DNA of 64,000 bases, taken from the NCBI GenBank assembly GCA_020636845.1, contig JACJXD010000009.1, forward strand, positions 34,760 to 98,759, read 5' to 3'. A program made the translations under genes and the position numbers. Positions 27,015 through 35,623 of this stretch are shown piece by piece (the stretch's first letter is position 1; each line of letters opens with the position of its first letter). The notes under the pieces were generated by a model that searched no databases, was not told the origin of the DNA, and was given only the letters and a program-made list of their open reading frames with translations. Source of the stretch: Bacteroidales bacterium. Its GTDB lineage: Bacteria > Bacteroidota > Bacteroidia > Bacteroidales > Tenuifilaceae.

Positions 27015-29489
27015 TTAGCGTTTCAACTTCACCAATATTGCATTGGGGAATCCCAATGAATTTACTTTTTCTAAGTGTTCCTGAGCAACGTCTTTATCCT
27101 TAAACGCACCAAAGTAATAACGATACAAATTATCATCACCTTTTTGCTCTGTGACTAAAAGCCCTTTGAAAAAATCTGGAGTGAGCGGTATTTCGCTGGT
27201 AGCGACTAACACCGTCCAAATAGTTTGGGGAGTTGTTATAAGATACCGACTAGCCCTAATGAGCCGTTGAAGTTCTTCTTCGTTAATCAGATTTGCTCCA
27301 GGAATATCAAGATCAATTACCTTATTAAACGATTCTATCGCATCCGATTTTGTAGAGAATTCCCCAATATAAATAAACCTGTAAGGTCCAATTTCCGATT
27401 CCTGTACCGATTTATTAAGCAATTTTTCGACTTTCTTTACCTGCTGCTTCGAAATATCCTCGCCCGGCTTAGCCAGTAAAATAGTATAATTTAGATTAGT
27501 CGGCCTTAAATGTTCAGGGACATCAACAAACTCTACTTTAACAGACTTATCTGCATTAAACAACTTAATATTTACCCTACGGTTATAATGTCTTCCTTCC
27601 GGATTATCGCTCCCATCGGGATTGGTATTTGATGCAAAACTAATAAGCGATCCCATACCGCGTACAACGAATCGTTTTTCGTCAATACCTTTATTTATTA
27701 AATATTCGGCAACAGCATTAGCCCTTTTCGACGATAACTTAAGATTGTACATTGGAGAACCTTTGCTATCGGTATGTCCTGTAATTTCTATATATACCGA
27801 TGGATTATCGACCATCAATTTAAAAATTTTCTCTAACTCAAACTTAGCCTCGCGAGACAATTCGTAACTATCAAAGTCAAAAAGAATATTCTGCAATTTT
27901 AAAACATTACCGGCAGCAACAACCTTGGAATTCAATTTAAGTTCAACAGGATAGGAATCGTTATTATAGTTTTTAGGAACAAAAATGTCCATCGTATCCA
28001 TCGTATAGTTGTCGCTAATAACCGAGATGGAATAGTTCCCAGGATTTATTGAATATGAAAAATAGCCATCGCCATTAGGAACAATTGTATCGATAGCGCC
28101 AAGCATACTGTCGGATTTTATAACAACGCTAAATTTTTCCGCACTTAAATCTGCATTATCGCTTAATAGTATTTGTCCGTTCAAATTAATATATCGAGCC
28201 GGAGGTGAAGGAATAACCGAAATTTGGTAAAGATCGTAAACTTTAGATTCTCCGCTAATTGCCAACGGCATAACTCCTGTAGTTGAATCATACGGGAAAT
28301 AGAAGTATTCGTCATCGGTTGTATTTATTGGATACCCTAAATTAATAGGAGTAGTCCACCTATTATCCGGCAAACGTCTGGAATAAAAAATATCGAATCC
28401 CCCAATGGAATTATGTCCTTGCGACGCAAAATAAAGCGTGTTGCCATCGGGACTTAAAATAGGAGATTCTTCGTTATAAGGAGTATTTATTGTTTCTCCA
28501 ATATTTTTAGGCTTATCCCATTTGCCATTAGGCAACTTCTGTAGCATATATATATCTAACCCTCCATATCCACCCTTACGGGTTGACGTAAAATATACTG
28601 CATTGCCGTCCGATGAAACAGATGCAAAAGTTTCCCAGTCATGGGAATTTATATCCTTTGAATATTTTTTTGCTTTTTCCCATTTTCCATCAGAAAATTT
28701 CGAATAGTATATATTTCCAGTGGTAACTTCGTTCTGAAAAATAAGCATATAAGTACCATCCTTATTTAGCCACGTTGGATATATTTCGCCCTCCAAGCCT
28801 AAGTCCAAACTTATGTTAGCAGGAACGCTCCAACCACTACTATCGGATTTAGTACAGTAATAAATTGCCGTGTAAAATTTTTCTTTAACAGAAAACACCA
28901 TAACCTCGCGATTCCCTGAAAATATAGGATAATTGCAGTTTTTCTTTGCATCACGAAAGACATCAATTTTTTCCGATTTTAAATTGACCGGATGTGCCAT
29001 GGCATTTTTGGCATTTTTGCAAGCAAGTATTTCCTGATTGACATAGTCGAGATTGAATATATCCTTAACATCCAGCCGTTCCTTAAACTCGTTGAAGCAT
29101 TTCAAAGCATCGTCTAACTTATCCTGAAGCATATATGCCTGACCTAAATAAAACAAAGCCTCGGGAGGAGCACTTCTTTCTTTATACGAACCCTCTACAT
29201 ACTTTCCGCTAATACCTTCAACGGCTTTCTGCAAATAGGGCACCGATTTGTCCTTTAATCCGGGAATATTAATGTAACAAACACCTATCCTATAATTCAA
29301 GTTAGCATTAGCAGAATCAATCTTCAACAACTTGGTATATAACGGCAAAGCCTCGTTATAATCGCCCATAAGCAAATAGTATTCGGCATCGGTAAAATCT
29401 TCTTTAAAATTATCCGTAGATTGAGCAAAATCAGTCTTACAAACCGAAAAAACGAGCGATATAAAAACAACTAAAAACTTTCGAAACAT
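27015..29489 (-). CDS. PorE-like TPR / PD40 / OmpA protein with SPOR-like tail
   Basis: The 824-aa protein has, in order, a signal peptide, TPR-like helices (about 30-150), PD40 beta-propeller repeats (about 170-400; YFTSTRKGGYGGLDIYM, LYFASQGHNSIGGFDIFY), a CRD-like beta sandwich (about 430-510), an OmpA peptidoglycan-binding domain (about 525-645; ITGHTDSKGS, SKRANAVAEYLINKGI), and two SPOR-like repeats at the C terminus. TPR-WD40-CRD-OmpA is the PorE layout of P. gingivalis, where it tethers the T9SS to peptidoglycan. The lipobox region FSVCKT lacks the usual Gly/Ala/Ser before Cys, so cleavage by signal peptidase I after FAQ is also possible. The T9SS link is supported by the PorP and cargo genes nearby. 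Confidence 0.82.
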   Translation of the reverse strand: MFRKFLVVFISLVFSVCKTDFAQSTDNFKEDFTDAEYYLLMGDYNEALPLYTKLLKIDSANANLNYRIGVCYINIPGLKDKSVPYLQKAVEGISGKYVEGSYKERSAPPEALFYLGQAYMLQDKLDDALKCFNEFKERLDVKDIFNLDYVNQEILACKNAKNAMAHPVNLKSEKIDVFRDAKKNCNYPIFSGNREVMVFSVKEKFYTAIYYCTKSDSSGWSVPANISLDLGLEGEIYPTWLNKDGTYMLIFQNEVTTGNIYYSKFSDGKWEKAKKYSKDINSHDWETFASVSSDGNAVYFTSTRKGGYGGLDIYMLQKLPNGKWDKPKNIGETINTPYNEESPILSPDGNTLYFASQGHNSIGGFDIFYSRRLPDNRWTTPINLGYPINTTDDEYFYFPYDSTTGVMPLAISGESKVYDLYQISVIPSPPARYINLNGQILLSDNADLSAEKFSVVIKSDSMLGAIDTIVPNGDGYFSYSINPGNYSISVISDNYTMDTMDIFVPKNYNNDSYPVELKLNSKVVAAGNVLKLQNILFDFDSYELSREAKFELEKIFKLMVDNPSVYIEITGHTDSKGSPMYNLKLSSKRANAVAEYLINKGIDEKRFVVRGMGSLISFASNTNPDGSDNPEGRHYNRRVNIKLFNADKSVKVEFVDVPEHLRPTNLNYTILLAKPGEDISKQQVKKVEKLLNKSVQESEIGPYRFIYIGEFSTKSDAIESFNKVIDLDIPGANLINEEELQRLIRASRYLITTPQTIWTVLVATSEIPLTPDFFKGLLVTEQKGDDNLYRYYFGAFKDKDVAQEHLEKVNSLGFPNAILVKLKR

Positions 29490-29683
29490 AGTAAAATAAA
29501 GGTTTTTAGAAAAAGTAGAGATATATACTTAACAAAACAAAACCAGGACAAGTTATAAAAAAAAGCCATAGCGCGAGTTATTCATTCTTCTTTATTTTAA
29601 ATTTTCAATGCTATCGTAATTATTTCAAAAAAAGTGTAAAAAATGAATATATGTAAACGTTCAAGAAAATTTTTTCTAAACAG

Positions 29684-29716
29684 AAAAGGGTGGAATTGAC
29701 TTAATTCCACCCTTTT
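29684..29716 (-). terminator. Terminator of the korAB operon
   Basis: The arms AAAAGGGTGGAATT (29684-29697) and AATTCCACCCTTTT (29703-29716) form a 14-bp perfect stem with a 5-nt loop. It lies just downstream of the korB stop. The A/T-rich ends let it work in both directions. Confidence 0.85.
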
Positions 29717-29734
29717 ACAATATCTATAAAAAGA

Positions 29735-30766
29735 TTACTTTACTTCCCAAGTTTCACCACTATTTAAAAGATCATCCATGTTTTTAATCTTGGTAGTGTT
29801 CATTACCTTCAATACCTGATCGCGAACGTTGTCGTCGTATGTGGAGTCCTTAACGTTACGAATTACACCCAATGCAACAGGGAACTCGGGATACTGCATA
29901 TTAGCAAGCATCATGTGTACACCGGGATTTGGATTAGTAGCATCGTGAACTAAAATATCGTCCATGGTAAAACCGCCTTCTCCAATTTTAACCACCTTCA
30001 AACTTAAACCATTTAGGATAAGTCCTTTGTCACGATTTTTACCAAAAACCATTTTTTCGCCATGCCTCAAAACAATGGTACGATCTTCCCTAAATTCACG
30101 GTCTGTAATGTTACTGTGGGCACCATCGTTAAAAATAACACAGTTTTGAAGTATTTCAACAACCGAGGTTCCATCGTGTTTTGCAGCCTCAAGTAAGATT
30201 TCCGATGTCAATTTTACATCAACATCCAAAGAACGTGCAAAGAATTTACCCTGAGCGCCAATAACAAGTTCGCCCGGACGGAAAGGATGTTCTACCGTTC
30301 CGTAAGGCGATGTTTTGGTAATTGCCCCCAATGGAGAAGTTGGAGAATACTGTCCTTTGGTTAAACCGTAAATTTGGTTGTTGAACAGTAAAATATTGAT
30401 ATCGATATTACGACGGACAGCATGAATAAAATGGTTTCCTCCAATAGCCAAGGCATCACCATCGCCGGTAACCTGCCATACACTGAGCAATGGATTAGCA
30501 ACTTTTACTCCGGTTGCTATAGCCGATGCCCTTCCGTGAATACCATGAAATCCGAATGTATTTACATAGTATGGAAAACGGCTGGAACAGCCAATTCCTG
30601 AAACGAATACGTAACGTTCCAACTCGTATTTCAATTCTTTCGAAACCTCAGGGAGGGCCTTTTCAACAGCGCTTAGAATTGCGTGATCGCCGCAACCCGG
30701 GCACCATCTAACTTCCTGATCGCTTTTAAAATCTTTAGGTGTATAATTTAAATAATTCTCAGCCAT
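29735..30766 (-). CDS. korB: 2-oxoacid:ferredoxin oxidoreductase beta subunit
   Basis: The 343-aa protein is the thiamine-diphosphate-binding subunit. It has WCPGCGDHAIL (Fe-S or structural Cys pair), the TPP/Mg2+ motif GDGDALAIGGNHFIHA...NNQIYGLTKGQ, and the C-terminal EFPVALGVIRNV segment. With KorA it oxidatively decarboxylates a 2-oxoacid, most likely 2-oxoglutarate, using CoA and reducing ferredoxin. It lies 2 nt downstream of korA. It has no ferredoxin domain of its own, as is usual for the two-subunit KorAB form. Confidence 0.9.
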   Translation of the reverse strand: MAENYLNYTPKDFKSDQEVRWCPGCGDHAILSAVEKALPEVSKELKYELERYVFVSGIGCSSRFPYYVNTFGFHGIHGRASAIATGVKVANPLLSVWQVTGDGDALAIGGNHFIHAVRRNIDINILLFNNQIYGLTKGQYSPTSPLGAITKTSPYGTVEHPFRPGELVIGAQGKFFARSLDVDVKLTSEILLEAAKHDGTSVVEILQNCVIFNDGAHSNITDREFREDRTIVLRHGEKMVFGKNRDKGLILNGLSLKVVKIGEGGFTMDDILVHDATNPNPGVHMMLANMQYPEFPVALGVIRNVKDSTYDDNVRDQVLKVMNTTKIKNMDDLLNSGETWEVK

Positions 30767-30768
30767 GA

Positions 30769-32622
30769 TTATTTGCCCTCCAAAATTTGGTTAAACTTAT
30801 CAACCAGCTCTACAACCGTAAAAGGTAATCCTTGTATTTTATTGTACTGATAGTAATGAAATTCGTCGAAATTGGTACGCAGGTAGTTTGCAAACTGTCC
30901 TAAGTTTAACTCACATACCACAATCTTCTTAAATTTCTTTAGAATATCATGCGTATTCTTTGGTAGAGGGTTTATATAGTTAAAATGACAAAGCGAAACC
31001 TTTTTGCCTTCTTTTCTCATTTCGCTAACAGCGTCAAATAAGTGTCCGTACGTTCCACCCCAGCCAATAACAAGCAAATCGCCTTCGGCGTCGCCAACTA
31101 CTTCTTGTTCCGGAATGAAATTTTGAACGCGTTTAACCTTTTCGGCTCTTACCTTAACCATGCGTTCATGGTTAGTAGCCTCATAGGAAATAGAGCCTTT
31201 CAAGAAATCTTTCTCCAATCCACCTACACGATGAGCAATACCCTTTTTCCCCGGGAAAGCCCAACCTCTAGCCAACTTTTCATCATCGCGAGCATAAGGC
31301 ATATAGCCCTCGGTATGTTCCGGTACAATTGGTGGCTTTATTTCAGGAAATTCGCTCATGCTTGGAATGCACCAAGGTTGAGAACCATTTGCAATGTATC
31401 CGTCGGAAAGTAAAAGTACCGGAGTCATGTGCTCCATTGTCAACTTACCGGCCATAAAAGCATAGTCAAAGCAATTGCTTGGCGTGCTAGCTGCAATAAC
31501 AATCATTGGAGCTTCACCATTTCTACCCCAAAGGGCCTGCATAAGGTCGGACTGTTCGGTTTTTGTAGGTAACCCGGTTGATGGACCACCACGCTGAACG
31601 TCGATAACCACTAAAGGTAACTCCGTCATTACAGCTAAACCCAAAGCTTCCGATTTAAGCGAAAGACCAGGACCCGATGTAGTTGTAACAGCAAAGTTTC
31701 CAGCGTAAGATGCTCCAATTGCCGTACAAATTCCGGCAATCTCGTCTTCAGCCTGTAATGTTTTTACGCCTAAATCCTTACGTTTAGCCAACTCTACTAG
31801 GATATCGGTTGCTGGAGTTATAGGATACGAACCACAAAATAGCGGTAATCCCGATTTTTCCGATGCGGCAATTAGTCCCCAAGCAGTTGCCGTATTACCA
31901 TTAATTGTACGGTATCTTCCCTTTTTCGACGGAGAAGCGGCTTTTACTTTATAAGTATTTGGAATTGCGTGAATATTAGCAGCATAGTTAAATCCATCGC
32001 GCAAAGTCTTTTTATTTGCTTCTATAATTTGCGGTTTCTTCTTGAATTTAACTTCATAATAACTTTCGGTAAAATTAAGAGGATGATCGAATATATAATA
32101 AATCATTCCTAAAGCAAACATGTTCTTACTACGAACAATGCTTTTATTATCAAGTCCACTCTCCTTAAGGCTTTCCTTAGTAAGAGTTGTAATAGGAGAA
32201 GCTATTACTTTAAAGTCCTCCAACTTAAGTTCGGAAACAGCGTCAAGGGTTTTATAACCGGCACGCGTATAACCTTTTTCGTTAAATTGATCGGCATCGG
32301 CAATGATCATACCACCTTTCTTAACCCACTTGGCATTGGCCTTAAGGGCTGCAGGATTCATGGCAACTAAAACATCACAATAGTCACCGGGAGTGTTTAC
32401 TTTTTTTGAACCTAGGTGAACTTGAAATCCTGAAACTCCACCTACCGTTCCTTGAGGCGCTCTAATTTCGGATGGGTAATCGGGAAAAGTACTAACTCCA
32501 TTGCCCAAAAGCGCTGAAGCATTCGCAAAAAGTGTTCCGATTAGCTGCATTCCGTCTCCAGAATCTCCCGAAAAACGAATTACAACCTCGTCCAATTCTT
32601 GGATTTTGTTTTGTTTATCCAT
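30769..32622 (-). CDS. korA: 2-oxoacid:ferredoxin oxidoreductase alpha subunit (gamma-alpha fusion)
   Basis: The 617-aa protein fuses the gamma domain (VIRFSGDSGDGMQLIG ... GTVGGVSGFQVHLGS) to the alpha pyrimidine-binding domain (SYPITPATDILVELAKR, LQAEDEIAGICTAIGASYAG, TTTSGPGLSLKSEALGLA). This architecture and size are typical of 2-oxoglutarate:ferredoxin oxidoreductase KorA. An ATG at 32634 would add four residues; the ATG at 32622 gives MDKQNKIQEL and is preferred. It is transcribed ahead of korB from a good TTG/TAATTTTG promoter. The enzyme serves anaerobic or reductive TCA metabolism in the cytosol. Confidence 0.9.
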   Translation of the reverse strand: MDKQNKIQELDEVVIRFSGDSGDGMQLIGTLFANASALLGNGVSTFPDYPSEIRAPQGTVGGVSGFQVHLGSKKVNTPGDYCDVLVAMNPAALKANAKWVKKGGMIIADADQFNEKGYTRAGYKTLDAVSELKLEDFKVIASPITTLTKESLKESGLDNKSIVRSKNMFALGMIYYIFDHPLNFTESYYEVKFKKKPQIIEANKKTLRDGFNYAANIHAIPNTYKVKAASPSKKGRYRTINGNTATAWGLIAASEKSGLPLFCGSYPITPATDILVELAKRKDLGVKTLQAEDEIAGICTAIGASYAGNFAVTTTSGPGLSLKSEALGLAVMTELPLVVIDVQRGGPSTGLPTKTEQSDLMQALWGRNGEAPMIVIAASTPSNCFDYAFMAGKLTMEHMTPVLLLSDGYIANGSQPWCIPSMSEFPEIKPPIVPEHTEGYMPYARDDEKLARGWAFPGKKGIAHRVGGLEKDFLKGSISYEATNHERMVKVRAEKVKRVQNFIPEQEVVGDAEGDLLVIGWGGTYGHLFDAVSEMRKEGKKVSLCHFNYINPLPKNTHDILKKFKKIVVCELNLGQFANYLRTNFDEFHYYQYNKIQGLPFTVVELVDKFNQILEGK

Positions 32623-32634
32623 AAAAGATAACAT

Positions 32635-32932
32635 TTTTTGTTTAACCCGTACCGACAGATAAAAAATCTGTAATACAGGCGATTAAATATAATATGGTTT
32701 GTTATTTAATGTGCAAAATTACAGCTTTTTAAACACCACAATCGGTTTAAAACATATTTAAGAGCATGTTTTTAATTTTTTGAAACATCCATGTAATACA
32801 TCATGCAACCACGAATGAACAAAATATGGATGTTCCATCCATCCGGTTAAAGAGCAACAAGAATTAAATTGAAACGCCATAACTATCAACATGTTAAATA
32901 TTTTACACGGATAAAAAACTAAAACTCAATGA
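32635..32932. other. Intergenic region upstream of korAB
   Basis: About 298 nt, AT-rich. It contains the korA promoter (32714-32741) and the 3' flank of the Mut7-C gene. No RNA gene or terminator with a clear stem was recognised. Confidence 0.5.
32714..32741 (-). promoter_or_regulatory. korAB promoter
   Basis: On the minus strand, TTG (32741-32739) is followed by 17 nt and TAATTTTG (32721-32714), an exact -7 box. The predicted leader is roughly 80 nt before the korA start. Confidence 0.55.
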
Positions 32933-33742
32933 TTAAAGGAACTCTCCAATAATTTTTAAAATGTTCTTTGAGTGAGCGCCTATCCAGTAAACCTTACCAC
33001 AACTCGTACACCGGTAAAACTCGGAATAACTCCTGGCTGTTCCTTCTTTTAATAAAGAATTCACATCGTTCAACGTTACCTTCTCGAACAGTCCATTGCA
33101 ATACGTACAACGAGAAAATGGACGAACATCCTTTTTCATATCAAACTCATAAAAAAGTTCTTTTAACTGCGCCTTGGGAACATTGCTACGCATAAAATAG
33201 CCGTAAGTAACCTTTCCGTTTCTTAAAATACCTTTATCGCGCGTAACTATAACTCTATTTTGAGCCGAAGATATGCTAATTATCTCATCATCGGCAAAGG
33301 AGTTTGAATACAGCGTATCGAAACCGCAAATTCTTAAATACGATGCCAATTTTCCCAAGTGAACATCCAAGATGAATTTTAGCGGTCGCGCTAAAGGAAT
33401 TCTCAACAAACTTTCAACTGGCAAAAAATGAAATTGTGGATAACAGGCAATTCTCGAGAAAGGTTGAGGACGAAAGCCAAATGTAACCTCGTCTCCATTG
33501 CAGAGAATAAGAGACACTTCCGGGTGTAGCACTCCTGTCGATTCAATCAAATCTTTTACCGTAGGATTTCCAAAGTAGTACCGTTTAAACGATTTATGCC
33601 TGTTTCCGGGCACAAGGAAATCGTTCAAACTTCCATAAAAACGAAATTCAACATACTTATCGAAATGTTTTTCCACCATTTTCAAAACAGGTTGAAGTAA
33701 AGTTAACCCAATTTCTGCTAAAATTGAATTTGCATACAACAA
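32933..33742 (-). CDS. Mut7-C ubiquitin-like/RNase domain protein
   Basis: The 269-aa protein has an N-terminal ubiquitin-like half (residues ~20-115) and a C-terminal Mut7-C PIN-like domain beginning at KFILDVHLGKLASYLRICGFDT, with acidic residues in DVHLG, FADDEI and VTRDKGIL. A zinc ribbon of two Cys pairs (CTYCNG ... CTSCGKVYW) closes the protein. The family is predicted to bind or cleave RNA; activity is not demonstrated here. It is divergent from the carbonic anhydrase gene with a 51-nt gap. Confidence 0.82.
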   Translation of the reverse strand: MLYANSILAEIGLTLLQPVLKMVEKHFDKYVEFRFYGSLNDFLVPGNRHKSFKRYYFGNPTVKDLIESTGVLHPEVSLILCNGDEVTFGFRPQPFSRIACYPQFHFLPVESLLRIPLARPLKFILDVHLGKLASYLRICGFDTLYSNSFADDEIISISSAQNRVIVTRDKGILRNGKVTYGYFMRSNVPKAQLKELFYEFDMKKDVRPFSRCTYCNGLFEKVTLNDVNSLLKEGTARSYSEFYRCTSCGKVYWIGAHSKNILKIIGEFL

Positions 33743-33762
33743 GCTTTTTCCGAAAGGTTAGC

Positions 33763-33770
33763 TACTTTTG
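33763..33770 (+). promoter_or_regulatory. -7 box of the carbonic anhydrase gene
   Basis: TACTTTTG, an exact TAnnTTTG match, 23 nt before the ATG at 33794. No clear -33 element is present. Confidence 0.45.
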
Positions 33771-33793
33771 TTCAAACTTCAAAATTTATAGAC

Positions 33794-34315
33794 ATGGCTA
33801 TAATTAAACCTTTACGTGGCATAACGCCCAAAATTGGGAACAACTGCTTTATTGCCGAAACGGCCGTAATAATTGGCGATGTAGAGATTGGCGACGATTG
33901 TAGCATTTGGTACGGAGCCGTAATTAGAGGCGATGTAAACTCCATAAGAATAGGCAACAGGGTAAACATACAGGACAACGCCGTTCTTCACACAACATAT
34001 CAAAAAACTACCATAACCCTTTCCGACGACGTGTCGGTTGGACATGGCGTAATTGTACATGGTGCACATGTAAGTAAAGGCGCCTTGCTGGGAATGGGAT
34101 CTACCATTATGGACAACGCTACTATTGGCGAAGGTGCCATAGTTGCCGCCAATGCGCTGATTCTTGAAAACACAAACGTTGAACCTAGTACCGTTTACGC
34201 CGGTGTTCCTGCAAAATTTATTAAGAAAGTTGACCCTGAACTAAGCCGAAACACAAACGAACGTATCGCCCGAAATTACCTCTTCTATTCCAGCTGGTAT
34301 AAGGAAAACGAGTAG
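33794..34315 (+). CDS. Gamma-class carbonic anhydrase family protein
   Basis: The 173-aa protein is a left-handed beta helix of hexapeptide repeats (IGNNCFIAETAVIIGDVEIGDDCSIWYGAVIRGD). The three zinc-ligand histidines are His66 (AVLHTT), His84 (VGHG) and His89 (VHGAH). The C terminus VYAGVPAKFIKKV is typical of the YrdA/PaaY/CamH group. It would form a trimer and interconvert CO2 and bicarbonate, although many members have no measured activity. The gene is monocistronic. Confidence 0.87.
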   Translation: MAIIKPLRGITPKIGNNCFIAETAVIIGDVEIGDDCSIWYGAVIRGDVNSIRIGNRVNIQDNAVLHTTYQKTTITLSDDVSVGHGVIVHGAHVSKGALLGMGSTIMDNATIGEGAIVAANALILENTNVEPSTVYAGVPAKFIKKVDPELSRNTNERIARNYLFYSSWYKENE

Positions 34316-34407
34316 CATTTCGAACCCTTTTCGGTAATATTTCAAATCGTTACAGCATTGTAGCAAAAGTCCCGTTTTTGTTTCGACCGAAACAATCACT
34401 TACTGCA

Positions 34408-34415
34408 TAATTTTG
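34408..34415 (+). promoter_or_regulatory. Possible -7 box upstream of the lipoprotein gene
   Basis: TAATTTTG is an exact TAnnTTTG match, about 170 nt before the ATG at 34586. The leader would carry a hairpin (ATCGTTT, 7-nt loop, AAACGAT at 34545-34565) shortly before the start codon. Confidence 0.35.
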
Positions 34416-34585
34416 TATATTCGCTTCGGTGGTCCGGGAGTAAATTTAAAAAATTGAATCTTAAAGTTGCTTTATTTAGTAAATAGTGCAAAGAGATTAT
34501 GATATTATGTAGTTAGGCTACATGTTTTGAAAATTTTACACCTAATCGTTTCGCAAGCAAACGATAATTAATACGTAATCCCTGA

Positions 34586-35185
34586 ATGAAAAAAAATTGT
34601 ATAGCCATTGGAATTGCTCTCACCATTTTGAGTTGCGGAAAGAAAGTTGAAGATACAGCCTACAACGGCATTCCGTTAGAAACAGCCACAATCGGCAATG
34701 AAACTGAATACCTAGTAATCAACGCCATTATCGAGGCCTACTACCAACCTGAAGCAGGTACCGTCATTGTTGACCAAGAAACATCACAACTTTCGCAGGG
34801 ACAGACCGCTTACCTTAAGGAAGAGTTTGAACGGCAAGGTATAGCATACGATAGCACCGCCTTACTCGACTACGCTAAGAAAAATGGAACGAGCAACTAC
34901 CTTAACAACAGCCTATCGCACTGCCTCGTACAGCTCATTTGCCATCAAGAGGTTACCTGCATATTTTGCGATGAGGCTGGGTGGAAAAGATTTTATCAAA
35001 AATACCCCCAATCCAACGGGCTATTACAGTTTGAAAGGCCTGGAATAAGCGTAGAAAATGATAAGGCTATTATCCAGTATAGCGTTGCTAGGGATTATCT
35101 AGCTGCCGAATGGTACGTCGTCATACTTGAAAAACAGGATGGAAGCTGGACTGTAAGACAACGAATCCTAACTGCCGCTGCTTAA
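34586..35185 (+). CDS. Hypothetical lipoprotein
   Basis: I do not recognise this 199-aa protein. It starts with a lipoprotein signal (MKKNCIAIGIALTILSCGKK; lipobox LSC, Cys17), so it should be anchored in a membrane. The mature part is rich in Gln, Glu and Tyr, contains four further Cys residues (two in CIFCDEAGW form a CxxC-like pair), and ends in a beta-rich segment AAEWYVVILEKQDGSWTVRQRI. Base composition is like that of the core genes. The attC-like element at 35212-35343 begins 26 nt after its stop. Confidence 0.65.
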   Translation: MKKNCIAIGIALTILSCGKKVEDTAYNGIPLETATIGNETEYLVINAIIEAYYQPEAGTVIVDQETSQLSQGQTAYLKEEFERQGIAYDSTALLDYAKKNGTSNYLNNSLSHCLVQLICHQEVTCIFCDEAGWKRFYQKYPQSNGLLQFERPGISVENDKAIIQYSVARDYLAAEWYVVILEKQDGSWTVRQRILTAAA

Positions 35186-35211
35186 CCTATTGATAAATGA
35201 AGGAACACGTA

Positions 35212-35343
35212 GCCTAACAAGCGGTTGCTCTCACTCGGGCTGATGATACAAAAACGAAAAATATTACTACCTTAGTTTGGTTTTAACGGATGACAACGTC
35301 CTGGAACTTCACTCCCAGCGTCAGCAACCGCCGACCGTTAGGT
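35212..35343 (+). repeat. attC-like imperfect inverted repeat, element 1
   Basis: The outer boxes are GCCTAAC (35212-35218) and GTTAGGT (35337-35343), which fit the integron attC consensus RYYYAAC ... GTTRRRY. Inside them GCGGTTGCT (35221-35229) pairs with AGCAACCGC (35323-35331); the outer spacers are unequal. Total length is 132 nt with a variable central part. No integrase gene is in the window, so this would be a lone or cluster attC. The assignment rests on structure, not on a database match. Confidence 0.45.
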
Positions 35344-35414
35344 TTCATGCTAAGGAAATGAACATATTGCTACTAATGATAATAGAATTTTATATTGTAG
35401 AAGATGTGGTGAAA

Positions 35415-35463
35415 ATATAAATTATGTAGGTTATAATGGTGATTTATAACTTGGAGAAGTTAT
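35415..35463. promoter_or_regulatory. Operator-like palindrome pair O1/O2 upstream of satD
   Basis: O1 is TATAAATTATGTAGGTTATA (35415-35434) and O2 is TATAACTTGGAGAAGTTATA (35444-35463). Both are 20 bp with TATAAC/GTTATA ends (O1 has one mismatch) and start 29 bp apart. Confidence 0.55.
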
Positions 35464-35544
35464 AGAAAATAGTAATACAAGAGATAATACTTTTCAATAT
35501 AAATCAAATAGAAATGATAGACAAAGATAAATATATTTTGCATA

Positions 35545-35593
35545 TATAACTTATAGGGGTTATATTTATACTTTATAACCTGTAATGGTTATA
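35545..35593. promoter_or_regulatory. Operator-like palindrome pair O3/O4 upstream of satD
   Basis: O3 is TATAACTTATAGGGGTTATA (35545-35564) and O4 is TATAACCTGTAATGGTTATA (35574-35593). Start-to-start spacing is again 29 bp. O4 ends 30 nt before the preferred start at 35624. Binding by the HTH of SatD itself is a reasonable inference. Confidence 0.55.
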
Positions 35594-35623
35594 ATTGTTT
35601 GTGGTGATAAAAATGATAATAGC

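Larger units (their letters stand above)
35186..35623. other. Gene-free stretch with attC-like repeat and operators
   Basis: This 438-nt stretch holds the attC-like element (35212-35343) and, after a change to very AT-rich sequence, four 20-bp palindromes before the satD start. Between them, about 35349-35444, a 31-codon open frame encodes ILYCRRCGENINY, a possible zinc-ribbon remnant that ends in TAA. It has no clear start codon and is not called as a gene. Confidence 0.5.
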
